A stretch of DNA of 64,000 nt from Owenia fusiformis (lineage: Eukaryota > Annelida > Polychaeta > Sabellida > Oweniidae). This document shows, one piece after another, positions 1 through 14,142 of this stretch. The stretch's first letter is position 1. Each line of letters starts with the position of its first letter. Under the pieces are notes generated by a model. That model was not told the origin of the DNA. It did not search any database and saw nothing but the letters and a program-made list of their open reading frames with translations. The position numbers and the translations under genes are program-made. The stretch lies in the NCBI GenBank assembly GCA_903813345.2, contig CAIIXF020000001.1, forward strand, positions 57,586,270-57,650,269, read 5' to 3'.

Positions 1-3000
1 TTAAAATTTGGTGTGTTCTACCACCTTTTCAATACAGACCGCCTCTATACAGATAAAATTAGATGGAATTTGCATTTGGAGAAGCGCAATAACGATCATG
101 TATTGTGTTGAAAGTCACTTGAGATCATGTGCTCATGCCTGAGAGCTCTCAAGACTGCATTAACCAAAGGATAGCCGATGATAACTACAATACACTGCCC
201 TGGTGTCTTGTTTCAAGATGGCTATAGGGGGCATCTATTGTGAAGAGAAGCATCACTGAAAAGCTTCATAAAGCAATAAACCTGATTAGCTATAATAATA
301 AACACGGGCTCAAAAACCCAGAAGCGTCCTGACCCCTCCTTGCTGACCCCATTGTTGACTAAAATGCATGATATTATCCAACTGTGTGAGATGGCAGGGT
401 GACCAATGATCACATATCACACAGTATTGGATAGCTTCTCTTCAAGCCTCTAGCATACATCCAACATTACCCCACAACAAAGGGGAACCATATCTCCTAG
501 GTAGAGAGAGTGGGGTATATAACATATACAAGAACACAATGGTTAAGAACAGATGGTATAAACCCAATGTGGCCCCAGTCTCAAATAGTCAAATACCCAT
601 TGTTTATAAATACACCCAAACTATAATTCCACAAACATAGACAATGTTGGATTAACCCCCATACAACACAAGGAACATCATGTAGTACATTGATTCAAGG
701 GCAGTGTAAGCACGGTGGTAAATATAACTACAACTTTGGCGACTTTGATGTTTTGACATTTGGCCCTAATAACTGTCACGTCAGTTTAGGAATTATAAAC
801 CAGGCTGGACAAACGAGAAATATCCTTACTTTTTATGATCAGTCATGTTCGATAATATCCTCCAGTCTACTTTGTAAGCTTGCTAAACATCCAGATATTA
901 CAAAACTCTATAGTATACACAGTGTTGATTTGCAACTTATTCTTTGTTAACATTTGCCACTTCATTGAAGTGCTTGTTGATAACAGTGAAAAGCCTAACA
1001 AAAAACCAGTCCCTCATTTGGAATTTGAGTGTCAACATTGGCATAAAGTTGACATTCACTGTATAATTTCTATTGCCTCCCTTCAGCGAAGACCTTTGAT
1101 TATACCCCTCTCCGAATGAATTACACCCTTCCTTCTAATCAAGGGAAACCTCCTACAGCAATGGGAATTCTTGGCATCCTATGCACTTAAACAGCCAAAT
1201 ATATGTCGAAAATATTGACGATGCAGAAAACATGAATAACTGGCAACACTTGATGGTGCCGTGCAAAGTCAACTGGGCTGACCGATTCAGCATGCTGAGC
1301 TACTTGGACATATACTCAGACATACATATCTCACAAATACAGACTATGATGTTGATACAGGTAAACCCTACTGACTAATCGGAAACTTGCCAAATACGGA
1401 CACAAAATAAAAACTATTTACCACATAACATTTGATACACTTTAACTTCAAGGAAAATTGTCCTATTAGTACATGAGTTACAACTACTTGAGATGCCAGA
1501 TCGGGATCTTTTTTTGCAACATATTCCTTGTGGGGTATATCTCGCCAACTTGTGTGTGATTTTAGATGATGCATATGACTTCTCTCATAAGCAGTAGTAG
1601 TAAACTCAGCATGTGTATATCCTTGTGAAAAATATGATACTGGGTAATCTAGAGAATTTACAAATCTGACTGGGTTTCTGAAAATGACTAGCTACTTGCC
1701 AGAAATTTAATCTCAGTACAGAAACCACATTCATATGCAGGTTTAATTTGCCAAAATGAACAATGGTTGTATTTTAAAATGCAAAAAGGTGTGAAAAATG
1801 ACACTTGAAAGATGTAATGATAATTACCATTTGATAGATTGATTATATATCACATTGGCAACAGCAAATTAAATCAATTGACAATGGTTATCATCCATAA
1901 CATGAAAAAGGTGTTCAAAAAGGGTGGATTTTTAAAATGATGTATCATTAGAATTACCACTTACATAAGGCTATGAATTATATTTATAACTGATCCCTTG
2001 TTCCCATTGATACAGGTAACTAAAGATAGGTACAGGGTGACTCCAACAGTGTTCAAACAGAGCTACACTGAGCAAGTGATCAGATATACAACATATCCCC
2101 TGGTTAGACAACAATTACGCCCACCAAGATTACATAAATCAAACTTAAAATTATACAAATGAAATCATAAACTGTAACAATTGCAAATTGAAAATGACAT
2201 ACTTCACAATGCTCCCTTGCTGTATAACACTCCTCAAAACTTTTATTAATTATATAAATTATACCCCAAATTGACGAGCAATACAATTACATTTGTATAC
2301 AATACACCCAAATCTGAGTGGTCATATTTATTTAATGATAAAGATTAATGATCTGAGGCAGGAGTCTATAGTTATTGATAAATGTAATTAATCAAATCTG
2401 ATTGATACAATTCTGTTTACCCAAAGTAGGCAACAGTATTCTCCAGAAATATTCTAATTATTTTTTATCTCTGTCTTTATCTCCAAATCCCTAAGACACA
2501 TCTCTTTATCTTATTTTATCATTAGTATAAACAAAGGATAATACATTGCTGGTAAACAGGGCCTTATCAACTGTGAACATGTTCAACTCAATTATCGCTC
2601 AACATTCAATGAAAGCACAATTTCATCAACAAAATGAAATATATATACAACAGAGTATTGATTGCCTAGTTTGATTTTGTTATGATAACCTGTCGTGTAA
2701 GGCTGTCATGTATTTTAGATCAATCAAAAGCACTCTGATCTCTTATTCCCTTGCTATCATGATAATGGCTGACCTCATGCAGAATATTCTAAACCAAGAA
2801 GTGGGACTTATTGGATATGATATTTAAAACAAAGGTCATAGTTAAACATATCTAAACACATACGCCAATTATAATTAAGCAATGGACCTCTAACAAGCTA
2901 CTATGATACAAATGATATGACTCCCGCTTATAGCAAGCATCCTCTCAAGAGTCTCTCGCCCAGAGATAACACAAGGGTGAAAGTCTGTTATCTTCACTTT

Positions 3001-6000
3001 CATACTGAACTCTCCCCCATACTTCAATACATCCTTAAATTAGTTTTTAATGCAGTTTTGTAAGATTTGATATTTGCTCAGTAGACCATGGATGATTAAT
3101 GTGAAAAAAATCTGATTACCCAAAGTGTGTGGTATAAGGATAAGTGATTCTGAGGTCTCTGAGGTAAAGGTATGTATCACGATATATCATGAAATAGACC
3201 CTTATGGCAACACCCTATATATGTGAGATCAATGAAACATTCATTTTGTGAATAAGTCTCCTCAAAGAAAACAACCTTTTTGTAACCTCTTAGCAGTATC
3301 TTCTTCCTTGAGTAAGTACTGATCCATGTTCTTCTTCTAAGAAACCTCCCTGTCTATTTCCTGATCCTGTGTGTTAGAGAAAGATAGGGGGAGACAAATA
3401 CAAGCACTTGATGTAAGAATATCCTCAGTTTACTCAACTAGGCAACCAAAGATGGCCATTGATAATATTCTGGACTTGGCAACGTTTATCAAAACCTATT
3501 CAGCGGAATCAAAGAATACTGAATTTCTTCAGAAATGTCTTAGACAGATGTAGAAGGCTGATTTCTTCTAATCTCAGATTTTCATGCATAATAGCAAATC
3601 AGAAGAGAATAGTAACAAATGCCTTCCTATTTCTATCGATTTCCAAGATTTTCCGCAAGATCTCAACAAAATAACTGACCATCCAAACTTATAATGTAAT
3701 AAACTCTTCCCCCATTAATCTTCTCAAAATGATATTTTTTCTCGATAATTTGCTATTGATTCCACACGCTATGTTGGCTTGTTCACGGATCGTGTTAAAT
3801 TTGACAGGAGTTTCATTTTCCATGATGAAATATGCCTATTAGAAGTCAATATTTTGAGGGTCCAATAATCAAGGCATGATGACTTTAACCAGTGAGCTAG
3901 AAATCAGAAGGAATTGAAAGCTCAATCAAAGGAAGTCAGGATTGGACTGATAACGCCACTAAGATTCAAATCTTCTCCACGTTCTAAGAGCCTACACATC
4001 TCCTAAATGAGAGGCTGTCTGTATCATTCCCATCAAATGGGTATAAACCTCTCAACACCTAAATTTGATAGTTATAAGAGCAAAGGGCTGTTCCAAAATA
4101 CAAGCATGGAGAGTTAAAGTCTAAAGCCAGAGCTAAGGTTACTAATGTTTTATCAAACAATCCAGCTGCCGATTCACTCAAAATTCACTAAAATAATACC
4201 ACGTGATTCAACAATCGATAAAATTACAAAAATTTAAATCAACATTTCAGCACTTATCTGAATTGTTGTCAGTGTGGCTGGTAACCAAATAATCCCAAGA
4301 GAGTGTCATTTACATGATAACTAACATTTTATCAAAGAACAATTCACTGGACATTTTGTTGAGAAAATGCATCTGTATCATGATAAAAAATGTTGGTTAG
4401 ACTATAATGCTAAAATTGGAAATCGTTAAAGTTCAAGTAACTTTCATATTTCCGACAGTTGAACATTGAAGATTGTGATTCACAAAGTGGCAAATCTTGT
4501 TCCAGTTGGTCTCAACAAGATAAGAGACTTCTCTGTACATAAGCCCAAGAAGAAGGAAATCCGTTATGATGGTGATTACCGCTTAAGATTAATAATAACG
4601 ACTTTCAGTGGCAAGTTTGGCATAATAACTTACTGATGTTATTTTTGTTAATTTGTAATGAATGCACCATCAAAGGATTAATTTGCAATTAATTAGGGAA
4701 CAAAAAGCTATAAATCACATATGATATCATTTGAATGATCATGCTAAGCTAACATATACTAATGAGGTCAAACATCCATTTAAACTTTGTAAAACACATT
4801 TTCTGTCTCATTTGTTCTTGGTATTTTTTACAGATAACTCTTATCGTGTAACCATTCTTGTGAATCAGCACTCTGAACAGACATTTGGAAACTGACTTCA
4901 GAGATGTAGGAAAATAACTAGTAGTTTTTTCCATGCATACCACCCACAATAAAGTAATCAGAAGACTGAAATAACAATGTAATGATAACAAGCATTGCTG
5001 CTCCCCAGTCTCGTATGTTTGTCTAAAGTTGTTTTATCAATATGGTTGTACTTTGTAAGCTATGGTTACCAGATTTTAGCTAACACTGAACTCAGATTTA
5101 AAACCAAACACTGTGACTGAAATATATGTTAGCAGATATATTTTAAGATAAATCAAGTTTTTACGCATGCCAGAGACAGACAAGAGATATATAGCGGATT
5201 TTACATAACTGTTCAAGATAAAAGGTGGTTAAAAGGATTAAGTTAAAATGCCCTTTATCTTATAGACATTGCTACGTAATTAATAACTGTAACCACAATT
5301 AGAAAAAGTTTATGGGAAATGGGAGTCTAACCTTATATCCTTTGGTTTATTCCAAAGCAATATACTTACACTTTCTTGACCTGTAAATTCAAATAACCAA
5401 AACTCTATTAAAGGCTAGACTCCACAATCTCCCGATAAAATACATTATGTATATAATGTTCATTTATGCATTAAGATATTCCTAACTGAAATATAAGAAT
5501 TAAGCTTTGATGTAAGTAAATACTTGCATAAATGACCTTTTCTCAAATAAACCATGATGGTGACTTTTTCAAAATTCCCTAGGGTCATCCTAAACATGAT
5601 TTGTCCATTTAATACAATGTAACTTAATTATAATGTAGTTGGTGGGGCAAATATATTTTTAGACCATTTACGTCATTAACACATGCAATAGTTGAGATGT
5701 TTTTTTTAGTAATTACCATGTCTCATTCACAGATAATTGGATTTTATCTCCTGTATTCTGAACTAGGATTGGGTGGGGAGGTCAGGCTTTTAGTTTCAAT
5801 CCAAGCTCTAATATTGCTTTATTCAAAATTGGTGGTTACTATTATAATCTTTACATTTCTTCAATAGATTGTAATTGTGTTAATCAATTTGCACCTAATG
5901 TCTCACATGTATAGATCATAAAGCACCATAAGAGTTCTCTATTAAGATTTCCTCAATAAATGTGCAACCTAAAAAGCTTACACAGCGTGACAAAATGGTG

Positions 6001-7463
6001 AACATTTTCAATATTGCTATGTTTTGTTCTAGACCCATACACACAGCGAACATACAAGGTTGAAAATTGATGTTTTCTGCCATCTCCCCATATACCTTGA
6101 AATCTCTCCATTATGCCAGTGAATACAGCCATTGTTTCATATCAAATGAAGCAGATTTCTACAGGATTGAACATGATAACAAGATGACCTTTGACTTGGC
6201 TTCCTACTACAGCTTGTATACAATACATAGAGGACATTGCACAAGCTAAAAATAAAAATGGCCTGAAATGTGTCAACCCATCAAACATCTGTCACCTGCG
6301 ACAAACTGACCTGACCAACCACAAGTTATTATCTTGATGATACCCTACTCGATTTGACTACTAAAATCATTTTTGGCAATTCAATCTTATAATGAGAAAA
6401 AAAGTTAATTTAAAATATCACAAACAAAGTCGGAAAGTAAGATCATTATTCTTCCATTGTCTACTGGTTCTGACCACTGGTATAAAGGATCCATTAAAAC
6501 TAATGCATGTCAGCATGCAAAGAATGGAGGCTTGGGACAAAATTATATGTTTGACCATTGATAGAGTGAGTGCATCATAACAGCTAGCATATGGGGACAC
6601 TAAGAAAAGTGTCATCATCACAGCTGAGAACTTAAATGATACATTATACAGGAATTGTCATGAAATTCTCAATCAGGACATAGTATATTACTGTTATTCT
6701 AGTTAAAAACAGCTTTGATGATACAATAACCAATCATCAAGAATGAAAACATTGCTTTTGAAATATGAAACAAAAAAGCAATTAACGCAAAATTCTACCA
6801 GGAAATAATACAGGATTTCATATAAAGCGTACCACCAGAAGTTAAATAGATAACTCCTACAACACTCGGATCTATTTCATATTTTCACATTTCTCCTCAA
6901 TTAGTTTATTTTTCTTTCATTTGCTATGATTCCATATGAAAACATTCATTGAGAACAAGATAAGTTCAACCATATTTCAGATGAAATCTCTCAGAGTAAA
7001 ATCCCCAATTATAATTTGATCGATACTCCAGCAACCACAAAAACAAACTCCTCACCTAGCTATACTCATATATATGGTGTAACAACTTTTGATATTCTTC
7101 TAGCTATTCTAGCTAGATGCACACAAAACATTATAGATATTATATAGCTTTTGTTGCTTTAAAGAAATCATGTTGATTTCACATTGTATGCCGTCCATGA
7201 TTATTTGAAAACATGAACTAACCATATTCATCCTCAGGTCAGATATGTTAACATGCCAAGATTACATGTTCAGGATCTTAATGACATAAATCCATGATTT
7301 GGAAGATGAAAAACCAGAATGTTAAGATGACTAAATGTGAAATATATGTTTGTTTCAATGTGGGTTGTAATTTTGGCAATTAAAACTCCATGCCCTGTGG
7401 CTTTGTGTCATGATTGTTGTAGCCAGCCATTTACTCCAGTGTAACACTAAACTAAATACTTAC
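1..7463 (-). other. Presumed intron 2 of the Eph-like gene; no exon seen
   Basis: Downstream of the exon 2 donor, on the minus strand, there is no open frame resembling the rest of an ephrin-binding domain, which would show as about 200 residues with conserved W, Y and C. The remaining open frames are short, AT-driven and on both strands. The simplest reading is that intron 2 runs off the left edge. A TACAGGGTG motif at about 2030, seen elsewhere at the ends of small inverted-repeat elements, is the only repeat-like signal noted. Confidence 0.4.
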
Positions 7464-7549
7464 CCCTCTTTTAATGTCTGTACTTGAATATCTGGTCCAT
7501 TGGAGGCCTTTTTCTTCATCCACATTTACATTGGTATCATATACAACTT
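7464..7549 (-). CDS. Eph receptor-like gene, exon 2 (start of the ephrin-binding domain)
   Basis: An acceptor (TATATTTGCAG|AAG) starts the exon at 7549 and a consensus donor, GGG|GTAAGT, ends it at 7464. The 86 bases take the phase-1 G from exon 1 and encode EVVYDTNVNVDEEKGLQW followed by TRYSSTDIKRG, ending in phase 0. Eph ligand-binding domains begin with E-V-x-L-L-D-(T/S), then x-L-x-W-(x)-x-(Y/P), and the next exon usually opens with W after a terminal G. This peptide fits that pattern (EVVYDT, LQWTRY, final G), and small size is typical for exon 2 of Eph genes. Eph receptors are transmembrane tyrosine kinases that bind ephrins on neighbouring cells and act in cell sorting and axon guidance. 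The large ligand-binding exon, fibronectin repeats, kinase and SAM domain must lie beyond base 1. The call rests on 29 residues plus gene structure, so another secreted receptor remains possible. Confidence 0.6.
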
Positions 7550-10500
7550 CTGCAAATATACAAATATTATATATTAATAACACTATCAATATACAATGCA
7601 TGTTCGTGTAAGGTACACAACAAATATGAAACATTAAATTGTTAAAATTTATATAAGCTCATTCAGACAATACGGTACAAAAACACAAATCCTGCATGGA
7701 ATAATGTGTGAATTATTTCTACCAAGGGAGGTGATGAAGCCTAATGTAGGAAGTGGGTGATGGATCGGAAAAAAGAAAAATCTGACTTCCATTCTCAACA
7801 GGGCTTCCTGATGCCATTAGACCATGAGAGAGTGATTATAGCACAAGACCAATGTGACCAGCTGTAATGCAATGATAAATAGACACACATAGCCTCTATT
7901 AACCCAAACATTTATAAACCAACTTCTCTACTTGTCACTAGAATATGACATCAACACCTACGCACTAATCCATGTTAATCCATGAATTAATCTTGCCCTC
8001 AAGGATTAACCTAATCTTCTGGTAAAAATAATTTTTTCATTATTCATAATTAGGTTCATTTTTACTTAGATAATTGAAGAACCAGCTTAACCGAGCAGAA
8101 TAGTTGAAATTGATTGTCTTCTGGGTTAATGTACAGAATAACACTTTGTGAATACCAGATACACTTCTCAATTATAAAATCAATAGGACTAAAACATAAC
8201 AGGTTGAATGAACCAAACGCACTGATAAAGTTCGAGATTTTTTATTTAAAACTGTTTGAGTCTTCAATCGTTCTAGCATTCCTGATTAATTTATGAAATA
8301 GATTATACAAACTTCACAAAATGAATAATAGATATTTTCTATTCATACCTAAATAATGAAGATTTACTGATGGATTTTTCAGGTTGACTTTTTACCTTTG
8401 TATGTACAAAGAAAATTATATGACCTTTCTATGTTACTTAAGTAATAATTTATCTTTTTTGAGCGCTCGGTGTGATTAAACAAGCAAACAGTATTCAAAA
8501 TTACCAAAGCAAAGAATGAAAGTAATGTTTTTTAAACGCCACCCATTATAATACACGGTTACTAGGATATGACACGTAGCCCAGAAACCTCGCAACAATC
8601 CAAAATAAAATTATCTTTTAGAATTTTTTGTTTAAAAAATAAACATCTTTTATGTGATTTCAGTCTCATGAACAATCAAATGAAAAATTCCAGGTACTAT
8701 TGTTTTATTTTCTGAGTCCTAGTACATGAAAAAGTAGTAAAAAGTAAAGAGTTGGTCATCAATACTGGTACGCCATGTTTAACTTAACACAGAGACATTT
8801 CACCATCAATATTAAAAAGAAATTATTTTGCCATTATCACAAACATACTTAGTGTTAGCTTTATAAAAAACACATGCTAAGTGTAAAAAGCATAAGAACA
8901 ATATTTTCTTTAAAAGCTTTTCAGAAATTCACGAAGTGTATGAAAGGTGGACAGAGCTATGTTATCGGGTGGATAGGCCAATATTGATGTACGACTATCG
9001 ACTATTGTAGACAAGCAAGTTATAAGCCGATTATAGATATTGTCTCTACGGCATTATACAAAGTTTATATCAGGAATATTGCTTAGAATAACACAAGAGC
9101 TCATGTGTGAGTAAAGATATTCCCTTGCAGAGCTTCAAAATCGAGTCATTCGATTATAACAAAACTTGAACCCAATATGCATTTAGATGCTCCAACGAAA
9201 TAAACACATAATAATCTTTCGATAAATCACCATTAGAATTCTAGTGGGGAGATTTTCATACTTTTAAAATGCCTTCAAAATGATTCTTGGGAGTTTTATT
9301 CATAGTATAGGTCCTATGGGTCCAATATAAATGGATTACTGTACAGATCCTTATGACCCATTATAGTCCATGTTTTTCATTATCACAATATTGTACAATA
9401 CATCTGTGAGGTATATCTGAGTCATACAGCTTCAGTCATTTTCTATTAAAGATCCAAATCTTTAGAATATAATAGATATTATTGAGTCAGGTTGTTCAAA
9501 CCACCCCTTAACTTAGTTGAAACTTCAAACCATTGTTCAAACCATTGTTCAGCCACATTTGCTGGTTCCAGAACAAACATTTCAACCAATCTCAAAAAAA
9601 CATCAATACAGTATAACAAATACCTTTAGCCACTTCTTTTAGGCATTGAAACCATCAATCAAAATTGCTTCATTTTCAATAAAATTCTACAGATTGAGCT
9701 AGAATGCCAAATGCAAGTATTTATTTAGGGACTAAGAAAATAATAATATAATAACTATACTAGCATCGTGAAGGTTTCCCTTAGAGAACTAAAACTTGTC
9801 TCCATTATTCTCGATCCCATAACAGCAAACTATATGAATTCAGCAGAGCTATAACCTAATTCATTACCTACTTTTAACATGAGAATATACAGAATATGAG
9901 AAAGTACGAGACACTAAAATGTAGAGGGACAACAAACATGTAATTCTAGGTGAGACAAACATTCTCCCTAACTGAGTGTGAATAAACATTAACTCCATTA
10001 GCAGAGGTATATATGTTCAAAGCCCTGGGCTAGGGGATACTGAAACAACTCAGTCCTCAAAATGAAAATAATCAGCTTAAAGTAACTCATTCATACAGGC
10101 AATAACATTGCAAATTCGGCTTAAGATTTTCTGCAATTTTGACACTAGACTTTATGACAGAACAAGAATCTGAAAAGAAAACCCCGAATCATTACTTAAC
10201 ATTGAATTCCAGTAAAGTACTATGAACAGAAAGTTTATTTAATGCTTTTATATTTCTAATAATCGCAAAATTGTTAATATTAACTGATCAAGAGTTTTCA
10301 ATTTTAACCTAGGATTTACTCAAAGGAGTAGGGTAGAATTACAGCATAAAATCTAAACCAGGCCAGATCCCGTAACTGATCCTTCTATACTTGGGATCAG
10401 GAGCCAGGGAACCAAGATGATGAAGGGGAGAGCTTATCATCTAGTACTGACCCTACAGAGGTTATCACCAGCTAGCTGACACCTTACAAACTGAAGGCTT

Positions 10501-13500
10501 CCCATGACCCTTTCCTTGGCCCCTGGAGCTATCTCACAACCACATATATATGCCATACTATAACTGGTGATTTTCTTTCTCACCTATGCTATGACTGCCT
10601 TATGGCCTGGAAAATGTTATATGATGAAGTATTTTAGCCACTGGCAATCCCCAAAAGAGAGTCATTTTCCCTGTTTTTATCTTGGAGCCTCCTGTGTTAT
10701 CTATTCACTACTAAAACAGATGAAGATATTTTTGAACATAGTGGCACTCCATGCTAACATGGTCATAGCCAAAGGCACAGGGGGATTGCTTGAACTCAGT
10801 GGTGGAGTTCTAAAGTAAAAGTGTAAAATACATTGTATTGTAGCACAAAAGCTAACAGTGATGAATCTAAAAGGATGCTCCATAATGAGCGTTTAAACGA
10901 TTTTTTTTACTACAGAAAAGAAATAATTTCTTTACCCTATTGAATATGTGGCCCTGGTATACTTTGACATTTGAATATACCATGATAAAACTATATATAC
11001 CGTAGTTGCAATGATGGAATTATATTGAGTTTTTCTATATAAAGCATGCAATCTTTGCCATCATGACCTTTTTCCTAGACAATTATTATATCCATTAAGG
11101 TTTAAGGTAGATAATCTCAGATTTCCTCTAATAATTCTTAAAATGTGGTTCAGAGTTTCATCAGGTAAAGAATGTAAAGATTTCTATTAAAATTTCCAAA
11201 ATGTCTCACAGTGAAGGCACAATAGCCACCCATGATCTACTGGAAAATTTCAATTAAAATTTCCAACTTTCTCTGCTAGAATTTTCTGCATGAGATGAAA
11301 TGAAAATAAACATGAAGAACTAACATCCTAGGAGGACCATTCAGGATGAATCAGAGAGTCTAATCTCCATCCTAAATAACCCAGTAGTTGTACCTTGGGG
11401 GCCGGTATCTTTGAAATAATTGAATTATGAAAAATTCTCAACAATAGAGTGTTATTGCTATAGTTTAACATGACACAATACATTCCATAAATTGCTCCAA
11501 GAAGTCGAAATATATCTGGCTTCATTGGCCTGGACGATACTTTGTTCAATTACTGTTATATGTTTAAGTATTCAAATCTGAAAACTGCACCCAAAACCAA
11601 GTCAATATACATAGTACCCTAGATACCTCACCAGAAATCCCTCATGGCCTTACCCATTGTTAACAAAAGCATAGAGATCTTAAGATGGATAAATAAATTG
11701 GAACAATATTATTAATCCCCCAAAGATGCATGTGATCCTATAAATAATGAAGAACTAGCAGGGCAGGACTGCCCCTAATTTATAATAATTGAGCTCAATA
11801 AGATTATGGCCCATGCAATTAACGAAACAGCCATCTGGATATACGGACATATAAAAACTGGAAAAATTGCTCATAATCATTGCGACAAGGGCACCATTAG
11901 GTAAGAGACAAGGTTCTGATTTCCTCTGGGTACAACTGAAAAATGACAGAATCACAATGGCAACTTCCTACATATTCTAAGAGCCTCTTGGTGACATTTT
12001 TATCTCTATGTTTTTTTCCAATTAGATAACTGTCTATACTACCCATATATTCCACATGAATTTTGATTGCAAATTAGACTGAGGTAGGTATGGTAAATTA
12101 AGCATTAAGCAGTGTCTAATAAGTATAACTGTATACTTATGTCAATTAAGTCCTAATGAAGTGTCTCTCCTTCATATTACCACCAGCTGTACAATATCAT
12201 ATGGATGACACTAGGACAATGCAATCACAAAATCTGATGAAAATTAACAAAATTACAAAACTGAAACTTCAAACTGGTGCAGATGGGATGAGACTCCATG
12301 AAAATGAATATTATGTATTTTCACAATTTCTTATACCCATACATTAGACTAACTTTGATGAGAAACCATTTATTGTAGATTCTGTAGGCTTAACTGATCG
12401 ACAGCTTAATCTGGATAATTTACGCTTTAGGAATTTCTGAGAGTTTGTATTTCCCGTTTGATGGTTGATTATGAGACGAACAGCTATCTGAATGGATTAT
12501 GTTGATTGTAAATATCCTAGAATGAGCCTCTGCCAATCAAAACATACTTTTTCCTGTCATTATAGCAATCAGGTTAAAAGGTTTCCATTAATTAAGATTA
12601 TAGAATGGAAGGTATGACAAGTGAAAACCTGAAATCTTATCTCTGGATTTCAGCCATATGGGATAACAATTTCATATCAATTCAAAAATGGTGCACATCA
12701 GCGCCTGTTGCTAGGCAATAACTACTGAGTATCTCAATCGGGTCTTGGTTAACCAAACTATAGACTCGTATATTTTGTATGATTCTAGAAAAGGTAAAAG
12801 GTGACCGAGGGGTCTCATTAGGAACCCCTATGGGCCTAAACAAAAGAATTAAAACATTCAATTGAACATGACAGCCACTTGAGCCAAATATTGAACTTAT
12901 AAAAGTCCCTTAGAATTTATGCTTGGAAGTGGCCATTTTTCATTAAAATAATTTCAGAATAATTGATTAGAATTTCTCAGTCAGTTGAATTAGTTCTATA
13001 AAATCTCCATTCATAGAGGTGAGATACAAAAATTTAGGCCACAAAGTCGTCAATTATCCTTTGTTATTCCTTTATTCAGCAATTATCAACTAATTTGACT
13101 TACAATTGTTTCCTATTTCAAGTATAATCGGCATATTTTTAACAAATTAGCATTGGGCGTATTTTGTTCATTGAAATCAGTACCATTTGTGACTGAAACT
13201 GACAGGATCCTCGAGAAAGCAACATTATAATTTCCATTTCAATATAAGAAGCCTTACTGACCATCGTTGGGACAGATAGACTCAAGTAGCAAGGCATCTG
13301 TGCTTATTTGACTTTGTGTTCATTGCTGGGAACTTTCACAAAATTTAACTTTTCATTCCGGTGGGTGCAAAGTTTTGTAGTTCACTTAAAACATGCTACC
13401 CATGTAAATATACATGTAGACAAATATATGTCTCTTTATTTGCTTGATCGACTTATGTTATTTTAAAAAACAGTTATCACATCATGCAGCTCTATAGATG

Positions 13501-13771
13501 AGACTAACTAGACACAATTAGGCCAACTAGCCAGTTGAAACCGTGGTGCAGTCAAATATAGAGTATATAGACAGTTTAGAAAGAGGCTTAATTAACTAAA
13601 GATGCAGGAGAATGATGGCTACCTACTTTAAAAAGGTTACATTAGACTGATTGGAGAGAGGAGGGCTGCTGAAATAAGAGCAAAGAACAAGGCTATCAAG
13701 TCAACTCCCCAGCCAACTCATACTCATTTATGTATAATTATGAATCCTGTCTTACATGTATTACAGATGCA

Positions 13772-13793
13772 GGGGAGGGGGGGGGAGGGGGGG
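13772..13793 (+). repeat. G-rich tract (possible G-quadruplex)
   Basis: Runs of 4, 9 and 7 G separated by single A residues lie on the plus strand, in an otherwise AT-rich intron. The transcribed minus-strand copy would be C-rich. Confidence 0.9.
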
Positions 13794-14080
13794 AAACAAT
13801 CCCAGGATGCAATGCAATAATCCAAGATCATTTGTTCTCTACATTCTAGATAATGACACAAAATCATCATTAGAGTCTGTCTAAATTGTATAGATAAATT
13901 AATTTATTATAGGTAATTATAGGGTTGGGCTTTTTGTTAATTATTAGAAAATGGGTGCAGGAACTTGTTAATAGAGCTGTTCATAATTTATTACTTTCTT
14001 TCAGTTTATATAAAAGGTAATAGTTCCTAAAGACCATTCTGGAGATGAATACTTAATAAAATAAAACAATGGACACGCTA

Positions 14081-14142
14081 ATAAAGATATTTGACATTTG
14101 AAATTATTTCCATAAAGATATTTGACATTTGAAATTATTTCC
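14081..14142. repeat. Perfect 31-bp tandem duplication
   Basis: ATAAAGATATTTGACATTTG plus eleven further bases occurs at 14081-14111 and again without a mismatch at 14112-14142. It lies in intron 1 of the Eph-like gene. Confidence 0.95.
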
